From Luteibacter sp. 9135 (GTDB taxonomy: Bacteria > Pseudomonadota > Gammaproteobacteria > Xanthomonadales > Rhodanobacteraceae), in the NCBI RefSeq assembly GCF_000745005.1, contig NZ_JQNB01000001.1, forward strand, positions 1,667,501 through 1,731,500: DNA of 64,000 bases. Reading direction: 5' to 3'. The notes beneath the pieces were generated by a model. That model was not told the DNA's origin. It made no database searches and saw only the letters and a program-made list of their open reading frames with translations. Positions within the stretch are counted from its first letter, which is position 1. Each line of letters opens with the position of its first letter. Of this stretch, positions 15,435-25,010 are shown in pieces. The position numbers were made by a program, and so were the translations under genes.

Positions 15435-16552
15435 GCGCCATCCAGAACCTCACCCTGCGCATGAAGCGTTTCGGCCTGCGCCTGATCAGCCGGCCGCGCC
15501 TGGATATTCCCCTGCTGCTGGCGCTGATGGTGCTGGCGGGCGTGGGCCTGACCACGCTGTACAGCGCGGGCAACGCCAATGTCGGCCTGGTGACGGGGCA
15601 GGCGGCGCGCTTCGCGCTGGGCGGCGTGCTGCTGCTGGTCATTTCCCGCATTCCGCCGCCGGTGCTGCGCTCGTGGACACCGTGGCTGTACATGGGCAGC
15701 ACCGCGCTGCTGGTGGTGGTGGCCGTGCTGGGCGAGGGCAGGGGAGCCTACCGCTGGCTGGACCTGGGCGTGATGCGCTTCCAGCCGTCCGAACTGCTCA
15801 AGCTGACCATGCCGATGATGGTGGCCTGGTACCTGCATCCGCGCCAGCTGCCGCCGAGCTGGAAGGACATCGTGGTGGTGGGCCTGCTGATCGCGGTGCC
15901 GGCCGGCCTGATCGCGGAACAGCCCGACCTCGGCACCGCACTGCTGGTGGCCGGTGCGGGCGCGTTCGCGCTGTTTCTTTCCGGCATGGCCTGGTGGCGC
16001 ATCGGCCTGATCGTGGGCGCGGTGGGCGGGGCCATTCCCGTGGCCTGGCAGTTCCTGCACGAATACCAGCGCAACCGCGTGCGCACGCTGCTCGATCCGG
16101 AATCCGATCCGCTGGGCAACGGCTGGCACATCATCCAGTCGAAGATCGCCGTCGGCTCCGGCGGCGTGTTCGGCAAGGGCTGGCAGCACAGCACGCAGTC
16201 GCGCCTGGAGTTCCTGCCCGAGCACACCACCGACTTCATCTTCGCGGTGTTTTCCGAGGAGTTCGGGCTGATCGGCGTCATCGGCATCATGCTGCTGTAC
16301 GCGTTCATCATCGGCCGCTGCCTTTGGATCGCGATGAACGCGCGCGACACCTATTCGCGCCTGCTCGCCGGCGCCATCGGCATGAGCTTCTTCGTGTACG
16401 TGGCGGTGAACGGCGGCATGGTGGCGGGCATCCTGCCTGTGGTCGGCGTGCCGATGCCCCTGGTCAGTTACGGCGGCACCTCGGCCGTGTCGCTGCTTAC
16501 CGGATTCGGCGTGCTGATGTCGATCCACGCGAACCGCAAGTTGCACGATTGA
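15431..16552 (+). CDS. rodA: peptidoglycan glycosyltransferase RodA (SEDS family)
   Basis: 373 residues with about ten membrane spans. It starts with GTG at 15431 inside the mrdA stop (GTGA). SEDS signatures are intact: GAYRWLDLG, FQPSELLKLTMP, AEQPDLGTALL with the catalytic-region aspartate, and the C-terminal GGTSAVSLLTGFGVLMS. It polymerises glycan strands from lipid II as the partner of PBP2, whose gene it overlaps. Confidence 0.96.
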   Translation: MSAIQNLTLRMKRFGLRLISRPRLDIPLLLALMVLAGVGLTTLYSAGNANVGLVTGQAARFALGGVLLLVISRIPPPVLRSWTPWLYMGSTALLVVVAVLGEGRGAYRWLDLGVMRFQPSELLKLTMPMMVAWYLHPRQLPPSWKDIVVVGLLIAVPAGLIAEQPDLGTALLVAGAGAFALFLSGMAWWRIGLIVGAVGGAIPVAWQFLHEYQRNRVRTLLDPESDPLGNGWHIIQSKIAVGSGGVFGKGWQHSTQSRLEFLPEHTTDFIFAVFSEEFGLIGVIGIMLLYAFIIGRCLWIAMNARDTYSRLLAGAIGMSFFVYVAVNGGMVAGILPVVGVPMPLVSYGGTSAVSLLTGFGVLMSIHANRKLHD

Positions 16553-16614
16553 TGGCTGAACAGCGGCCGCTGCGTGCCCCGGACGCGTCACGACCGCGTG
16601 GTACCCTTCACGGC

Positions 16615-17646
16615 ATGGATGAAGCCCTCACAGCGCGTCGCGCACGCCCCGTACGTCGTCTTCCGCGCCTTGCCGGCGCGTTGTTCGCCTTCCCCCTGAT
16701 CGTCGCGGCATCGGCCCATGCGGAAACGCATCCCGGCCAGGACGCACTGGTGCGCGAAGTGGCGAAGGACACGGGTAAGAGTCCCGCTTCGCTGAATGCG
16801 CTGTTGAATAACGCGAAGAAACAGCAGGCGATCCTCGACGCGATCAGCCGCCCCGCCGAGGGCAAGCCGTGGCGCGATTACCGCCCCATCTTCCTGACCG
16901 AACAGCGGATCGCCGCGGGCGCCGCGTTCTATGAAGAACACCGCGCCCTGCTGGACGGCATCGGTCGCAAGTACGGTGTGCCGCCCGAGTACATCGTGGC
17001 CATCGTCGGCGTCGAGACGTTCTACGGCAAGAACACCGGCAAGTGGAAGGTCATCGATGCGCTCAGCACGCTGGCCTTCTATTACCCCAAGCGCGCGCCG
17101 TTCTTCCGCGAGCAGTTGAAGACCTTGCTGGAGCTGCCGTCCAATCACCTCGGTGGCCCGATCGACACGCTGACCGGATCCTACGCAGGTGCCCAGGGCT
17201 GGGGCCAGTTCATGCCTTCGTCCATTCGCGACTGGGGTGTGGACTACGACCACGACGGCCGGATCGACATGAAGGGCTCGATGGGCGACATCTTCGCCAG
17301 CATCGCCAATTATTTCGTCGAGCACGGCTGGGAGCGAGGCGGCCCGGTGGCCGCGCGTGCGCAGCCGGATGGCCGTGTGACTGCGCCGGAGGTGCCCAAA
17401 GACTGGCGTCCCGTGGCGCCCGTGGAGTCGTTCGTGGCCGATGGCTTCGCTCCGGTGCAGCACCTCAATCCGGGGCGTGAGGCCCAGCTGGTTCGGCTGG
17501 ACGGGCCGGCCGGGGACGAATACTGGCTGACGTTCCAGAACTTCTACGTCATCACCACGTATAACCGCAGTCCCATGTATGCCATGGCCGTGAACCAGCT
17601 CGCCCAGGCGATCCGCGAGCGGGCGGGTGGTGCTGCGCCGCGATGA
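16615..17646 (+). CDS. mltB: lytic murein transglycosylase B (MltB/GH103)
   Basis: 343 residues from ATG 16615, which gives a basic n-region and a hydrophobic core ending SAHAE, a good signal peptide. An in-frame ATG at 16552 that overlaps the rodA stop (TGATG) would give 364 residues and is the alternative start. The GH103 catalytic motif VGVETFYG puts the acid at E134; the AQGWGQFMPSS and DGRIDMKGSMGDIFASIANY motifs follow. It cleaves glycan strands to 1,6-anhydro products. No lipobox is seen, so it would be a soluble periplasmic form. The stop overlaps rlpA. Confidence 0.92.
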   Translation: MDEALTARRARPVRRLPRLAGALFAFPLIVAASAHAETHPGQDALVREVAKDTGKSPASLNALLNNAKKQQAILDAISRPAEGKPWRDYRPIFLTEQRIAAGAAFYEEHRALLDGIGRKYGVPPEYIVAIVGVETFYGKNTGKWKVIDALSTLAFYYPKRAPFFREQLKTLLELPSNHLGGPIDTLTGSYAGAQGWGQFMPSSIRDWGVDYDHDGRIDMKGSMGDIFASIANYFVEHGWERGGPVAARAQPDGRVTAPEVPKDWRPVAPVESFVADGFAPVQHLNPGREAQLVRLDGPAGDEYWLTFQNFYVITTYNRSPMYAMAVNQLAQAIRERAGGAAPR

Positions 17647-19061
17647 GGGAGGGGGCGCCGTCGTTGGGATCGCCTACCGGTTGGGGATCGCCTGTGGCTT
17701 CGGGGTCGCCTGGGGCTTTGGGATCGCCCACATCGTGGGCTCCTACCGGGTGGCGGTTCTGCTTGGTGGTGCTTATGGCGGTGCTGTTGTCGGCGTGTGG
17801 CGGGGCGCAGAATACGCGGCCGGCTTCGCGGGGTAGCAGTGGCGGGGGCTCGTCCTCTTCATCGTCGTCGCGGGGCGGGTACGACGATATCCGCAAGTCG
17901 CAGGGTTCGCGGTATCGCTCGCGTGCCGACAGCGTGCCCACCGAGATTCCGGACGTCAGCAAGCTGCCCGAGCCGGTGCCGAAGGTGGAGCCGCGGTCGA
18001 TCTACGGCAACAAGACCCCTTATTCCGTGCTGGGCCAGACCTACAACGTGCTGCCGACACCGCGCGGTTACGTGGAGCGCGGTATCGCCTCGTTCTACGG
18101 CAACAAGTTCCACGGCTACAAGACCTCCAGCCTGGAGGAATACGACATGTACCAGTTCTCGGGCGCGCACAAGACGCTGCCGCTGCCCAGCTATGCGCGG
18201 GTCACCAACCTCGAGAACGGCAAGAGCGTGATCGTGCGCATCAACGATCGCGGCCCCTTCCACGAGAACCGCATCATCGATCTTTCCTTCGCCGCCGCCG
18301 TCAAGATCGGCGTGTGGCCCAAGGGCACCGGCCTGGTCGAGGTCCGCGCCATCGACCCGACAGAGGCCAACAGCGATCGCGGGGCGCCGTACGTCAACAC
18401 GGCGCCCAAGCCCGCGCCGATCACCGCGCCACCACCGCCTGCGGGGCGGTTCGTCGCGGCCGTGCCGGTGGGCGCGCGCACCGCGCCGACCGCAGAGCGC
18501 GCCGTGACCCGGCCGCCGTCCTCGGCGATTGCCGCGCCCGTGGGGAGCGTGCCCGTGGGTGCCGCCGTGGTCGGGAACGCCGCGGTGGGCAGCGCCCGGC
18601 CGGTCAGCGGCGCCACGCCGGCGACCGGCGCGGCGTCCACCGGCAACGACGACGAGAACCACGTGCCAGGCATGACCGGCATCTCGCCAGCGGAAGCCCT
18701 GCCGCCATTGGCGGGCGCCGGTACCGGCACGGGTGCCACCAGGGGTACAAGGGTGGCCACGACGGGCAACACCGGGGTTCCCTCGGGGGCCGCCCAGGGG
18801 CCGATCACGGCCGCCATTCCCGGAAAGCCCACCATCTACCTCCAGGTCGGCGCGTTTTCCGACGCGGCCAATGCCAACCGGGTGGCTGACCAGTTGAACA
18901 AAGCCGGCCTCGGGCCGGTCAGTGTCATCGAGACCGCCGTGGGTGGCCGCAGCGTGCGTCGCGTTCGCGTCGGGCCGCTGGCCGACGTCGACACGGCCGA
19001 TCGCGTGACCGACCAGATCGCCGGCATGGGTCTGCCCCGTCCGTCGGTCGCGGTAGACTGA
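17643..19061 (+). CDS. rlpA: septal-ring lytic transglycosylase-like lipoprotein RlpA
   Basis: 472 residues from the ATG at 17643, which overlaps the mltB stop. A lipoprotein signal (WRFCLVVLMAVLLSAC) has its lipobox cysteine at C52. The double-psi beta-barrel follows at about residues 140-235 (GIASFYGNKFHGYKTSS, RINDRGPFHENRIIDLS), then a Pro/Ala/Gly-rich linker of about 160 residues and a C-terminal SPOR domain (IYLQVGAFSDAANANRVA) that binds denuded glycans. The first 36 residues, four GSP-type hexapeptides and a REP element, are odd: no other start supplies the arginine of the signal peptide, so the repeat seems to be translated. Confidence 0.88.
   Translation: MREGAPSLGSPTGWGSPVASGSPGALGSPTSWAPTGWRFCLVVLMAVLLSACGGAQNTRPASRGSSGGGSSSSSSSRGGYDDIRKSQGSRYRSRADSVPTEIPDVSKLPEPVPKVEPRSIYGNKTPYSVLGQTYNVLPTPRGYVERGIASFYGNKFHGYKTSSLEEYDMYQFSGAHKTLPLPSYARVTNLENGKSVIVRINDRGPFHENRIIDLSFAAAVKIGVWPKGTGLVEVRAIDPTEANSDRGAPYVNTAPKPAPITAPPPPAGRFVAAVPVGARTAPTAERAVTRPPSSAIAAPVGSVPVGAAVVGNAAVGSARPVSGATPATGAASTGNDDENHVPGMTGISPAEALPPLAGAGTGTGATRGTRVATTGNTGVPSGAAQGPITAAIPGKPTIYLQVGAFSDAANANRVADQLNKAGLGPVSVIETAVGGRSVRRVRVGPLADVDTADRVTDQIAGMGLPRPSVAVD
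17666..17746 (+). repeat. four 18-bp tandem units running into a REP element, inside the rlpA leader
   Basis: Units begin at 17666, 17684, 17702 and 17720, each starting GGGATCGCC or GGGGTCGCC. The last one is the start of a reverse-orientation REP copy (17723-17746, stem type CCAC/GTGG). Read in the rlpA frame they give GSP-xxx repeats. They look like an expansion seeded by the REP edge. Confidence 0.75.
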
Positions 19062-19097
19062 CCTTCTTTTTTTGCATTTCACTGGACCGTTGAAACG

Positions 19098-20315
19098 ATG
19101 AAGCTCCTGCCCCGCTCCCTCCTCGCTTTCGCCGCCGCCGCGCTCGTCGCCGGCGTCGCTGCGCAGCAGCCCCCCCGTCCGACCGCCGTGCCCCGCCCGG
19201 CGGTGCCCGAGGCGCCGGTGCCGCCGCCGCCGGAAGTCGAGGGCAAGAGCTGGGTGCTCATGGACTACAACACGGGTCAGATCATCGCATCCAAGGACAT
19301 GGACGTGCAGCTCGAACCGGCGTCCATCACCAAGATCATGACGGATTACGTGGTCTCGGCCGAACTCGGTAACGGCAAGATCCACATGACCGATCCGGTC
19401 ACCATCAGCGAGAACGCCTGGCGTGGCGGCGGTGCCAGCACCGACGGCTCCACCAGCTTCCTCAAGCTCAACAGCCAGGTGCCGCTGAAAGACCTGCTCT
19501 TCGGCATGATCATCCAGTCGGGCAACGATGCCGCCATCGCGCTGGCCGAGCACACCGCTGGCTCCGAGCCGGCGTTCGCCAACCTGATGAACGCCTATGC
19601 CAAGCAGATCGGCATGACGCATTCGCAGTTCCAGAACGCCTCCGGCTACCCGGTGGCCAACCACTACACGACCGCGCACGACATCGCCATCCTCTCGCGC
19701 GCCCTGATCCACGACTTCCCCGAGGACTACGCGATCTCGGCCGTGAAGGAGTTCGAGTGGAACGGCATCAAGCAGCACAACCGTAACCTGCTGCTGTGGC
19801 GCGACAACACGGTGGACGGCATCAAGACCGGCCATACCGCCGCCGCCGGCTATTGCCTGGCCGCCTCGGCCAAGCAGGGCGACGCCCGCATGATCGCCAT
19901 CATCATGGGCGCCAACAGTGAGAAGGGTCGTGCGGACGCCGCGCTGGCGCTGCTCAACTACGGCTTCCGCTTCTACGAAAGCCACAAGCTGTACGAGGCC
20001 AACAAGCCGCTGGCCACGCCCAAGCTGTGGAAGGGCGCCGAGAACACCGTGCCGCTGGGCCTCACGGAAGACGCTCTGGTCTCGGTCAAGCGCGGCGACT
20101 ACGACAAGCTCAAGGCCAACCTCGACATCCCCACCACGCTGATCGCCCCGTTCAAGAAGGGCCAGCAGGTCGGCACGCTGCGCGTGACGCTGGATGGCCA
20201 GCCGGTGCTCACGGCGCCGCTGGTGGCCCTGAACGACGCGCCCGAAGGCGGCTTCTTCTCCCGCCTGTGGGACACCATCATGCTGTGGTTCCACAGCGAC
20301 GGCGACAAGAAGTAA
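19098..20315 (+). CDS. dacC: D-alanyl-D-alanine carboxypeptidase (PBP5/6 type)
   Basis: 405 residues. Signal peptide of about 22 residues, a proline-rich spacer, then the peptidase S11 domain with S76-I-T-K79, S141-G-N143 and K243-T-G245. The C-terminal beta domain (about 290-385) and a terminal amphipathic helix (FSRLWDTIMLWFHSD) that anchors the enzyme to the outer face of the inner membrane are typical. It trims the terminal D-Ala from pentapeptides, limiting cross-linking. dacA and dacC cannot be told apart from sequence. It follows rlpA by 36 bp and precedes ybeD by 14 bp. Confidence 0.93.
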   Translation: MKLLPRSLLAFAAAALVAGVAAQQPPRPTAVPRPAVPEAPVPPPPEVEGKSWVLMDYNTGQIIASKDMDVQLEPASITKIMTDYVVSAELGNGKIHMTDPVTISENAWRGGGASTDGSTSFLKLNSQVPLKDLLFGMIIQSGNDAAIALAEHTAGSEPAFANLMNAYAKQIGMTHSQFQNASGYPVANHYTTAHDIAILSRALIHDFPEDYAISAVKEFEWNGIKQHNRNLLLWRDNTVDGIKTGHTAAAGYCLAASAKQGDARMIAIIMGANSEKGRADAALALLNYGFRFYESHKLYEANKPLATPKLWKGAENTVPLGLTEDALVSVKRGDYDKLKANLDIPTTLIAPFKKGQQVGTLRVTLDGQPVLTAPLVALNDAPEGGFFSRLWDTIMLWFHSDGDKK

Positions 20316-20329
20316 GAGGGCATCCGGCC

Positions 20330-20620
20330 ATGCGCGAGATCGACTTCAGCGACGCACAGAAGGACGGCAAGGGCTTCCAGTTCCCGGGCGAGTTCGAGAT
20401 CACGGCGATCGGCAATGCCGCCGCCAGTCTCGACAAGCACGTGCCTGCACTGTTGCACGGCATCGGCCTGGAAGTGCTCCACGAGACCCTGTCCACCAAG
20501 CTCACCCCCGCCGGTAACTACCAGTCGGTCACGGTGAGCTTCGTCGCCCCCAGCCGTGAGAAATACCTCGAGGCCCACAGCACGCTGCGTGCGGACGAGA
20601 ACATCCGTTTCACGATGTAA
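20330..20620 (+). CDS. ybeD: YbeD-like DUF493 protein
   Basis: 96 residues, the size of E. coli YbeD, an alpha-beta fold related to ACT domains with no proven biochemical role. The family core is seen as FEITAIGNA, followed by STKLTPAGNYQSVTV and YLEAHSTLRADENIRFTM at the end. AAGAGGG precedes the ATG. Its place between dacC and lipB is the same as in E. coli (dacA-ybeD-lipB), which supports the call. Confidence 0.9.
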   Translation: MREIDFSDAQKDGKGFQFPGEFEITAIGNAAASLDKHVPALLHGIGLEVLHETLSTKLTPAGNYQSVTVSFVAPSREKYLEAHSTLRADENIRFTM

Positions 20621-20647
20621 CCCGCCCCCGCGCAGGACGGGTGGGTG

Positions 20648-20755
20648 AAGGAGCGCACGATGTGCGCGAAAAGCCAACAAAGCGGGGATGCGGCACGTCC
20701 CAATCGCGCACAGCGTGCGCTCCTACGGCTTTTCGCGCACAGCGTGCGCTCCTAC
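20648..20755. repeat. cluster of three REP elements
   Basis: One forward copy at 20648 (its foot reads GAAGGAGC instead of GTAGGAGC) and two reverse copies at 20703 and 20730. The latter two share the variant hairpin loop AGC-type (GCACAGCGTGC on the given strand). The cluster splits ybeD from lipB and may carry RNA hairpins in the shared transcript. Confidence 0.85.
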
Positions 20756-20837
20756 CGGTCGCGGGCATGTGCCGGGAATCCTTGATTCCCGGGCCGCGGG
20801 CCCACAACTTCCCGATAATTCCTACGAACCGTCCCCC

Positions 20838-21506
20838 ATGACCCTCCCCCTCAACGTCCGCCGGCTGGGGCGTGTTCCCTACGAATCCACCTGGAAGGCC
20901 ATGAGCGCCTTCACCGACAACCGCACGGACGACACGGTCGACGAGCTGTGGCTGCTGGAGCACGATCCCGTGTTCACGTTGGGCCAGGCCGGCAAGGAAG
21001 AGCATGTGCTGGCCGCGGGGGATATCCCGGTGGTGCGCGTGGATCGCGGTGGCCAGGTCACCTACCACGGCCCGGGCCAGATCGTGGCCTACCCCATGAT
21101 CGATCTGCGGCGGGTGGGCGTGGGCGTCCGAGAGCTGGTCTGCCGCATCGAGCAGGCCATCATCGATACCCTGGGCGAGTGGAACATCGGGGCGGAACGG
21201 CAGGAGGGCGCCCCTGGGGTCTACGTCGCCGGGGCCAAGGTCGCGGCGCTGGGCCTGCGCATCCGACGCGGGTGCAGCTTCCACGGCCTGGCCTTCAACG
21301 TGGACATGGATCTGGCCCCCTACCACCGCATCAATCCCTGCGGGTACAAGGGTTTGGAAGTCACCCAGGTGTTAGACTTGGGCGGTCCGTCGCGGTTGGT
21401 GGACGTGGAAGACGTCCTGGTACAGGAATTCTGTAAGCAGTTCGGCTTCTCCGCCGTCGCCGCCGATCCTACCCTTCCCGAACTCCCCGCCCGCGTCGCG
21501 GTCTGA
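20838..21506 (+). CDS. lipB: octanoyl-(acyl carrier protein):protein N-octanoyltransferase LipB
   Basis: 222 residues. It moves octanoyl from ACP onto lipoyl domains, the first step of lipoate assembly. The [17 protein letters not shown] motif is near residue 73. The thioester cysteine is C168 in [13 protein letters not shown] and the activating lysine is K134 in [11 protein letters not shown], matching the C/K pair known in this family. Start at ATG 20838 gives the normal length. LipA follows 13 bp later. The likely acceptors, the E2 and E3 of pyruvate dehydrogenase, are encoded 5 kb downstream. Confidence 0.96.
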   Translation: MTLPLNVRRLGRVPYESTWKAMSAFTDNRTDDTVDELWLLEHDPVFTLGQAGKEEHVLAAGDIPVVRVDRGGQVTYHGPGQIVAYPMIDLRRVGVGVRELVCRIEQAIIDTLGEWNIGAERQEGAPGVYVAGAKVAALGLRIRRGCSFHGLAFNVDMDLAPYHRINPCGYKGLEVTQVLDLGGPSRLVDVEDVLVQEFCKQFGFSAVAADPTLPELPARVAV

Positions 21507-21519
21507 GGACGTAGCCGTC

Positions 21520-22518
21520 ATGAGCCAAACCTCTTCCCCTTCCCCACGCAGCATCCCCATCGCCGTCGTCGACAAGCCCGGCGAGAAGATGCTCGGCAAC
21601 GACAAGATCGCGCTCAACCGCGCGGGCTTCGACACGAACGTGCCCACGCTGCGCAAGCCGGGCTGGATTCGCGTCCGCCTGCCGCAGGGCAATGCCGTGC
21701 AGGAACTGAAGGCGCGCCTGCGCGAGAACTCGCTGGTCACGGTGTGCGAGGAAGCCTCCTGCCCGAACATCCACGAGTGCTTCTCCAAGGGCACGGCCAC
21801 CTTCATGATCCTGGGCGAGGTCTGCACGCGGCGCTGCTCGTTCTGCGACGTGGCCCATGGCCGCCCGCAGCCGCCCGACCCGCTGGAGCCGGCCCGCCTG
21901 GCCGAGACCATCCGCGACATGCGGCTGAAGTACGTGGTGATCACCTCGGTCGACCGCGACGACCTGCGCGACGGCGGTGCCGAGCACTTCGCCTCCTGCA
22001 TCCGTGCCGTGCGCCACGCCAGCCCAAACATCCGCATCGAGATCCTCACCCCGGATTTCCGCGGCAAGGGCCGGATGGAGCGCGCGCTGGAGGTCATGAA
22101 GGATTTCCCGCCGGATGTCTTCAACCACAACCTGGAGACGGTGCCCCACCTCTACCGCGAGGTCCGGCCCGGCGCCGACTACCAGTGGTCGCTGGACCTG
22201 CTCAAGCGGTTCAAGGCGCAGCACCCGGAGGTCCCGACCAAGTCCGGCATCATGCTGGGCCTGGGCGAGACCATGGACCAGGTGCTGGAGACCATGCGCG
22301 ATCTACGCAACCATGACGTCGACATGATCACCATCGGCCAATACCTGCAGCCGACGGCGCATCACCACCCGGTGGTCCGTTACTGGACGCCGGACGAGTT
22401 CGATGCACTGCGCGTGGCGGGTGAGGCGATGGGCTTCGGCCATGTCGCTTCGGGCCCGTTAGTGCGATCCTCCTACCATGCCGACCTCATGGCTCATGCC
22501 GCGGGTGTCGTCGAATAA
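21520..22518 (+). CDS. lipA: lipoyl synthase LipA
   Basis: 332 residues, a radical SAM enzyme that inserts two sulphurs into protein-bound octanoyl groups. Both clusters are present: the auxiliary cluster C76-x4-C81-x5-C87 ([12 protein letters not shown]) and the radical SAM cluster C102-x3-C106-x2-C109 (CTRRCSFC). The conserved C-terminal [11 protein letters not shown], with the serine that ligates the auxiliary cluster, is intact. Co-transcribed with lipB. Confidence 0.98.
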   Translation: MSQTSSPSPRSIPIAVVDKPGEKMLGNDKIALNRAGFDTNVPTLRKPGWIRVRLPQGNAVQELKARLRENSLVTVCEEASCPNIHECFSKGTATFMILGEVCTRRCSFCDVAHGRPQPPDPLEPARLAETIRDMRLKYVVITSVDRDDLRDGGAEHFASCIRAVRHASPNIRIEILTPDFRGKGRMERALEVMKDFPPDVFNHNLETVPHLYREVRPGADYQWSLDLLKRFKAQHPEVPTKSGIMLGLGETMDQVLETMRDLRNHDVDMITIGQYLQPTAHHHPVVRYWTPDEFDALRVAGEAMGFGHVASGPLVRSSYHADLMAHAAGVVE

Positions 22519-22549
22519 ACGTTTCAACGCACTCCGAGGCTGCGATTAC

Positions 22550-24892
22550 ATGATCCTTCGTCCCGCGTTCGCCCTCCTGCTCGCCCTTTCGGCGACAGGT
22601 ATCCACGCTCAGAACGCCAAACCGCAGCCGGACACCGCGCCCGCGACCAAATCGGCCGCTCCCCAGCCGAAGGATGCCTCGGAAGCTGCGACCTCGCCCG
22701 AGCCGCAGCGCAAGGAATCCACCCTGCCGCTGAAGCCGACCCCGGCCGAAGCCCAGGCATCGCAGCTGTCCGCGCGGTTCCTCACGCGTTTCCATTACCA
22801 GGCCCAGCCCCTGGACGACGCCATGTCGGCAAAGATCTACAAGGCCTACATCGAGTCGCTGGACAGCGAGAAGGTCTTCTTCACCCAGGAAGACCTGGCC
22901 AGGTTCGAGCCGATGAAAACCCAGCTCGACGACGCGATCTGGAACCAGGACCTGACCGCCCCGTTCTCGGTGTTCAACCTGTACATCACCCGGGCTGTGG
23001 ACCGCATGAACTACGCGCGCGGGCTTCTGGCCAAGGGCTTCGATTTCAGCGGTAACGAAAGCTTCAACTTCGACCGCAAGAAGGCCACCGCCCCGAAGAA
23101 CCAGGCCGAGCTGGACGACGTGTGGCGCAAGCGCACCATGAACGACTGGCTGCGCCTGAAGCTGGCAGGCAAGACGGACGACGACATCCGCAAGACGCTG
23201 GACAAGCGCTACGCCACCTATATCTCGCGCGTGCGCCAGCTGGACAATGAAGACGCCACCCAGGCCTTCATGACGGCCTACGCTAATTCCACCGACCCGC
23301 ACACCGATTACCTCGGCCCCCGCGCCGCGGACGCCTTCGACATCGCCATGCGCCTGTCGCTCGAGGGCATCGGCGCCGTGCTGCAGGCGCGCGACGACTA
23401 CACCACCATCCGCGAGCTGGTGCCCGGCGGCCCCGCGTTCAAATCCGGCAAGATGAAGGCCGGCGACCGCATCGTGGCCATCGGCCAGGGCGAGACCGGC
23501 CCGATGGTCGACGTGGTCGGCTGGCGCCAGGACGACGTGGTCAAGCTGATCCGCGGCAAGAAGGACACCACGGTTCGCATCGAGGTACTGCCCGCCGATG
23601 CCGGCGTGGACGGCAAGCACGACATCGTCACCCTGGTCCGCAAGAAGGTGACGATGGAAGAGCAGGCCGCCAAGTCCAAGGTCGTCGAGGTCAAGGACGG
23701 TGACGTCACCCGCAAGATCGGCGTGATCGACCTGCCCACGTTCTACCAGGACTTCGGCGCCCGCCGTAACGGCGACACCAACTTCAAGAGCGCCACCCGC
23801 GACGTTTCCAAGCTGCTCACCGAGCTGAAGGCGCAGAAGGTCGACGGCGTCATCATGGACCTGCGCAACAACGGCGGCGGCTCGCTGTCGGAAGCCACCG
23901 AGCTCACCGGCCTGTTCATCGACACCGGCCCCGTGGTGCAGGTGCGCGATGCACGCGGCCAGATCGACGCGCAGGGCGACGACGCGCCGGGCATGGCCTG
24001 GGACGGCCCGATGGCGGTCATGGTCAATCGCGGCTCGGCGTCGGCGTCGGAAATCTTCGCTGCCGCCATCCAGGATTACGGCCGCGGCGTCATCATCGGC
24101 GAGCCCACCTTCGGCAAGGGCACCGTGCAGAATCTGGTCGACCTCGACCGCTTCGGCAAGGCGCAGACGGGCGAGGACGCCAAGTACGGCGAGCTGAAGA
24201 TGACGATCGCGGAGTTCATCCGCATCAACGGCGACAGCACGCAGCTGCGCGGCGTCACTCCGGACGTGCAGTTCCCGCAGAACGGCGACGCGAAGGAATT
24301 CGGCGAGTCCACCTACGACAACGCGCTGCCGTGGCGTCATATCGACCCGGCCGACTACAAGCCGGTCGCCGATCTGAAGCCCATCTTCGGTCCGCTCAAC
24401 CAGAAGCACGACGCCCGCGTGGCCACCTCGCCGGCGTGGAAGCTGATGCTGGATGAGATGGCCCAGTACAAGAAGCTGCGCGACAAGACCGACATCTCGC
24501 TCAACTTTGCGGCCCGCCAGGCCGAGCGCAAGCAGTACGAGGCGATGCAGGCCGACTTCCGCAACCGCCGGAAAGCCATCTTCGGTGGCGACGGCAGCGC
24601 ATCGGACGCGTCCGACGACAGCACGGGCGACGACGGCCTCAACGCCAACGAGCGCAGCCTGAAGTCGGAGATCAAGCAGGAAGCCGACGCGAAGAAGGCC
24701 AAGGACACGCCGCTGGACGAGGCCGCTCACATCGTCAGCGACGAAGTGGCCATGATCAAGGCGGATCCGAAGGTCGCCGCCGAGGTGCTGCCGTACGGCG
24801 GTCGCAAGATCGACGCGCCGCAGACCGCGCAGGTACCGCACAAGGCTGTGGCGCCAGCCGCGGGTACGCCGGCAGGTACGCCCACGCCCTGA
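22550..24892 (+). CDS. prc: periplasmic tail-specific protease Prc (Tsp, S41 family)
   Basis: 780 residues, starting at ATG 22550 with a signal peptide ending IHAQ. Order: Pro/Ala-rich linker, TSP-N domain (about 60-240), PDZ (about 250-340), S41 core, and a C-terminal DUF3340-like part. The catalytic pair is S498 in NRGSASASE and K523 in TFGKGTVQ, 25 residues apart as in E. coli Prc. It degrades exported proteins from their C-termini and tunes peptidoglycan hydrolases, which fits its place next to the wall-synthesis genes. It closes the cluster and is followed by a strong terminator. Confidence 0.95.
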   Translation: MILRPAFALLLALSATGIHAQNAKPQPDTAPATKSAAPQPKDASEAATSPEPQRKESTLPLKPTPAEAQASQLSARFLTRFHYQAQPLDDAMSAKIYKAYIESLDSEKVFFTQEDLARFEPMKTQLDDAIWNQDLTAPFSVFNLYITRAVDRMNYARGLLAKGFDFSGNESFNFDRKKATAPKNQAELDDVWRKRTMNDWLRLKLAGKTDDDIRKTLDKRYATYISRVRQLDNEDATQAFMTAYANSTDPHTDYLGPRAADAFDIAMRLSLEGIGAVLQARDDYTTIRELVPGGPAFKSGKMKAGDRIVAIGQGETGPMVDVVGWRQDDVVKLIRGKKDTTVRIEVLPADAGVDGKHDIVTLVRKKVTMEEQAAKSKVVEVKDGDVTRKIGVIDLPTFYQDFGARRNGDTNFKSATRDVSKLLTELKAQKVDGVIMDLRNNGGGSLSEATELTGLFIDTGPVVQVRDARGQIDAQGDDAPGMAWDGPMAVMVNRGSASASEIFAAAIQDYGRGVIIGEPTFGKGTVQNLVDLDRFGKAQTGEDAKYGELKMTIAEFIRINGDSTQLRGVTPDVQFPQNGDAKEFGESTYDNALPWRHIDPADYKPVADLKPIFGPLNQKHDARVATSPAWKLMLDEMAQYKKLRDKTDISLNFAARQAERKQYEAMQADFRNRRKAIFGGDGSASDASDDSTGDDGLNANERSLKSEIKQEADAKKAKDTPLDEAAHIVSDEVAMIKADPKVAAEVLPYGGRKIDAPQTAQVPHKAVAPAAGTPAGTPTP

Positions 24893-24905
24893 TCGCCGCC
24901 GCATG

Positions 24906-24936
24906 ACCCGCGCCCGTCCAGGGCGCGGGTTTTTTT
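24906..24936 (+). terminator. intrinsic terminator after prc
   Basis: ACCCGCGCCC and GGGCGCGGGT form a 10-bp stem around GTCCA, followed by seven Ts. It ends the lipA-prc transcript before the mscS gene. Confidence 0.95.
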
Positions 24937-25010
24937 ATGCGCCAAACCACCTCTTCACCCGGCCGCTGCTAGCCTCGACGCGCATTTTTCCAACGTCCGA
25001 AGGCAGGCCC

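Noticed and set aside
15118..16551. A long frame in phase with mltB running across rodA
   Set aside because: It is only the upstream extension of the mltB frame through rodA, with Arg/Pro/Gly-rich sequence typical of a shadow; the signal peptide of MltB begins after 16615.
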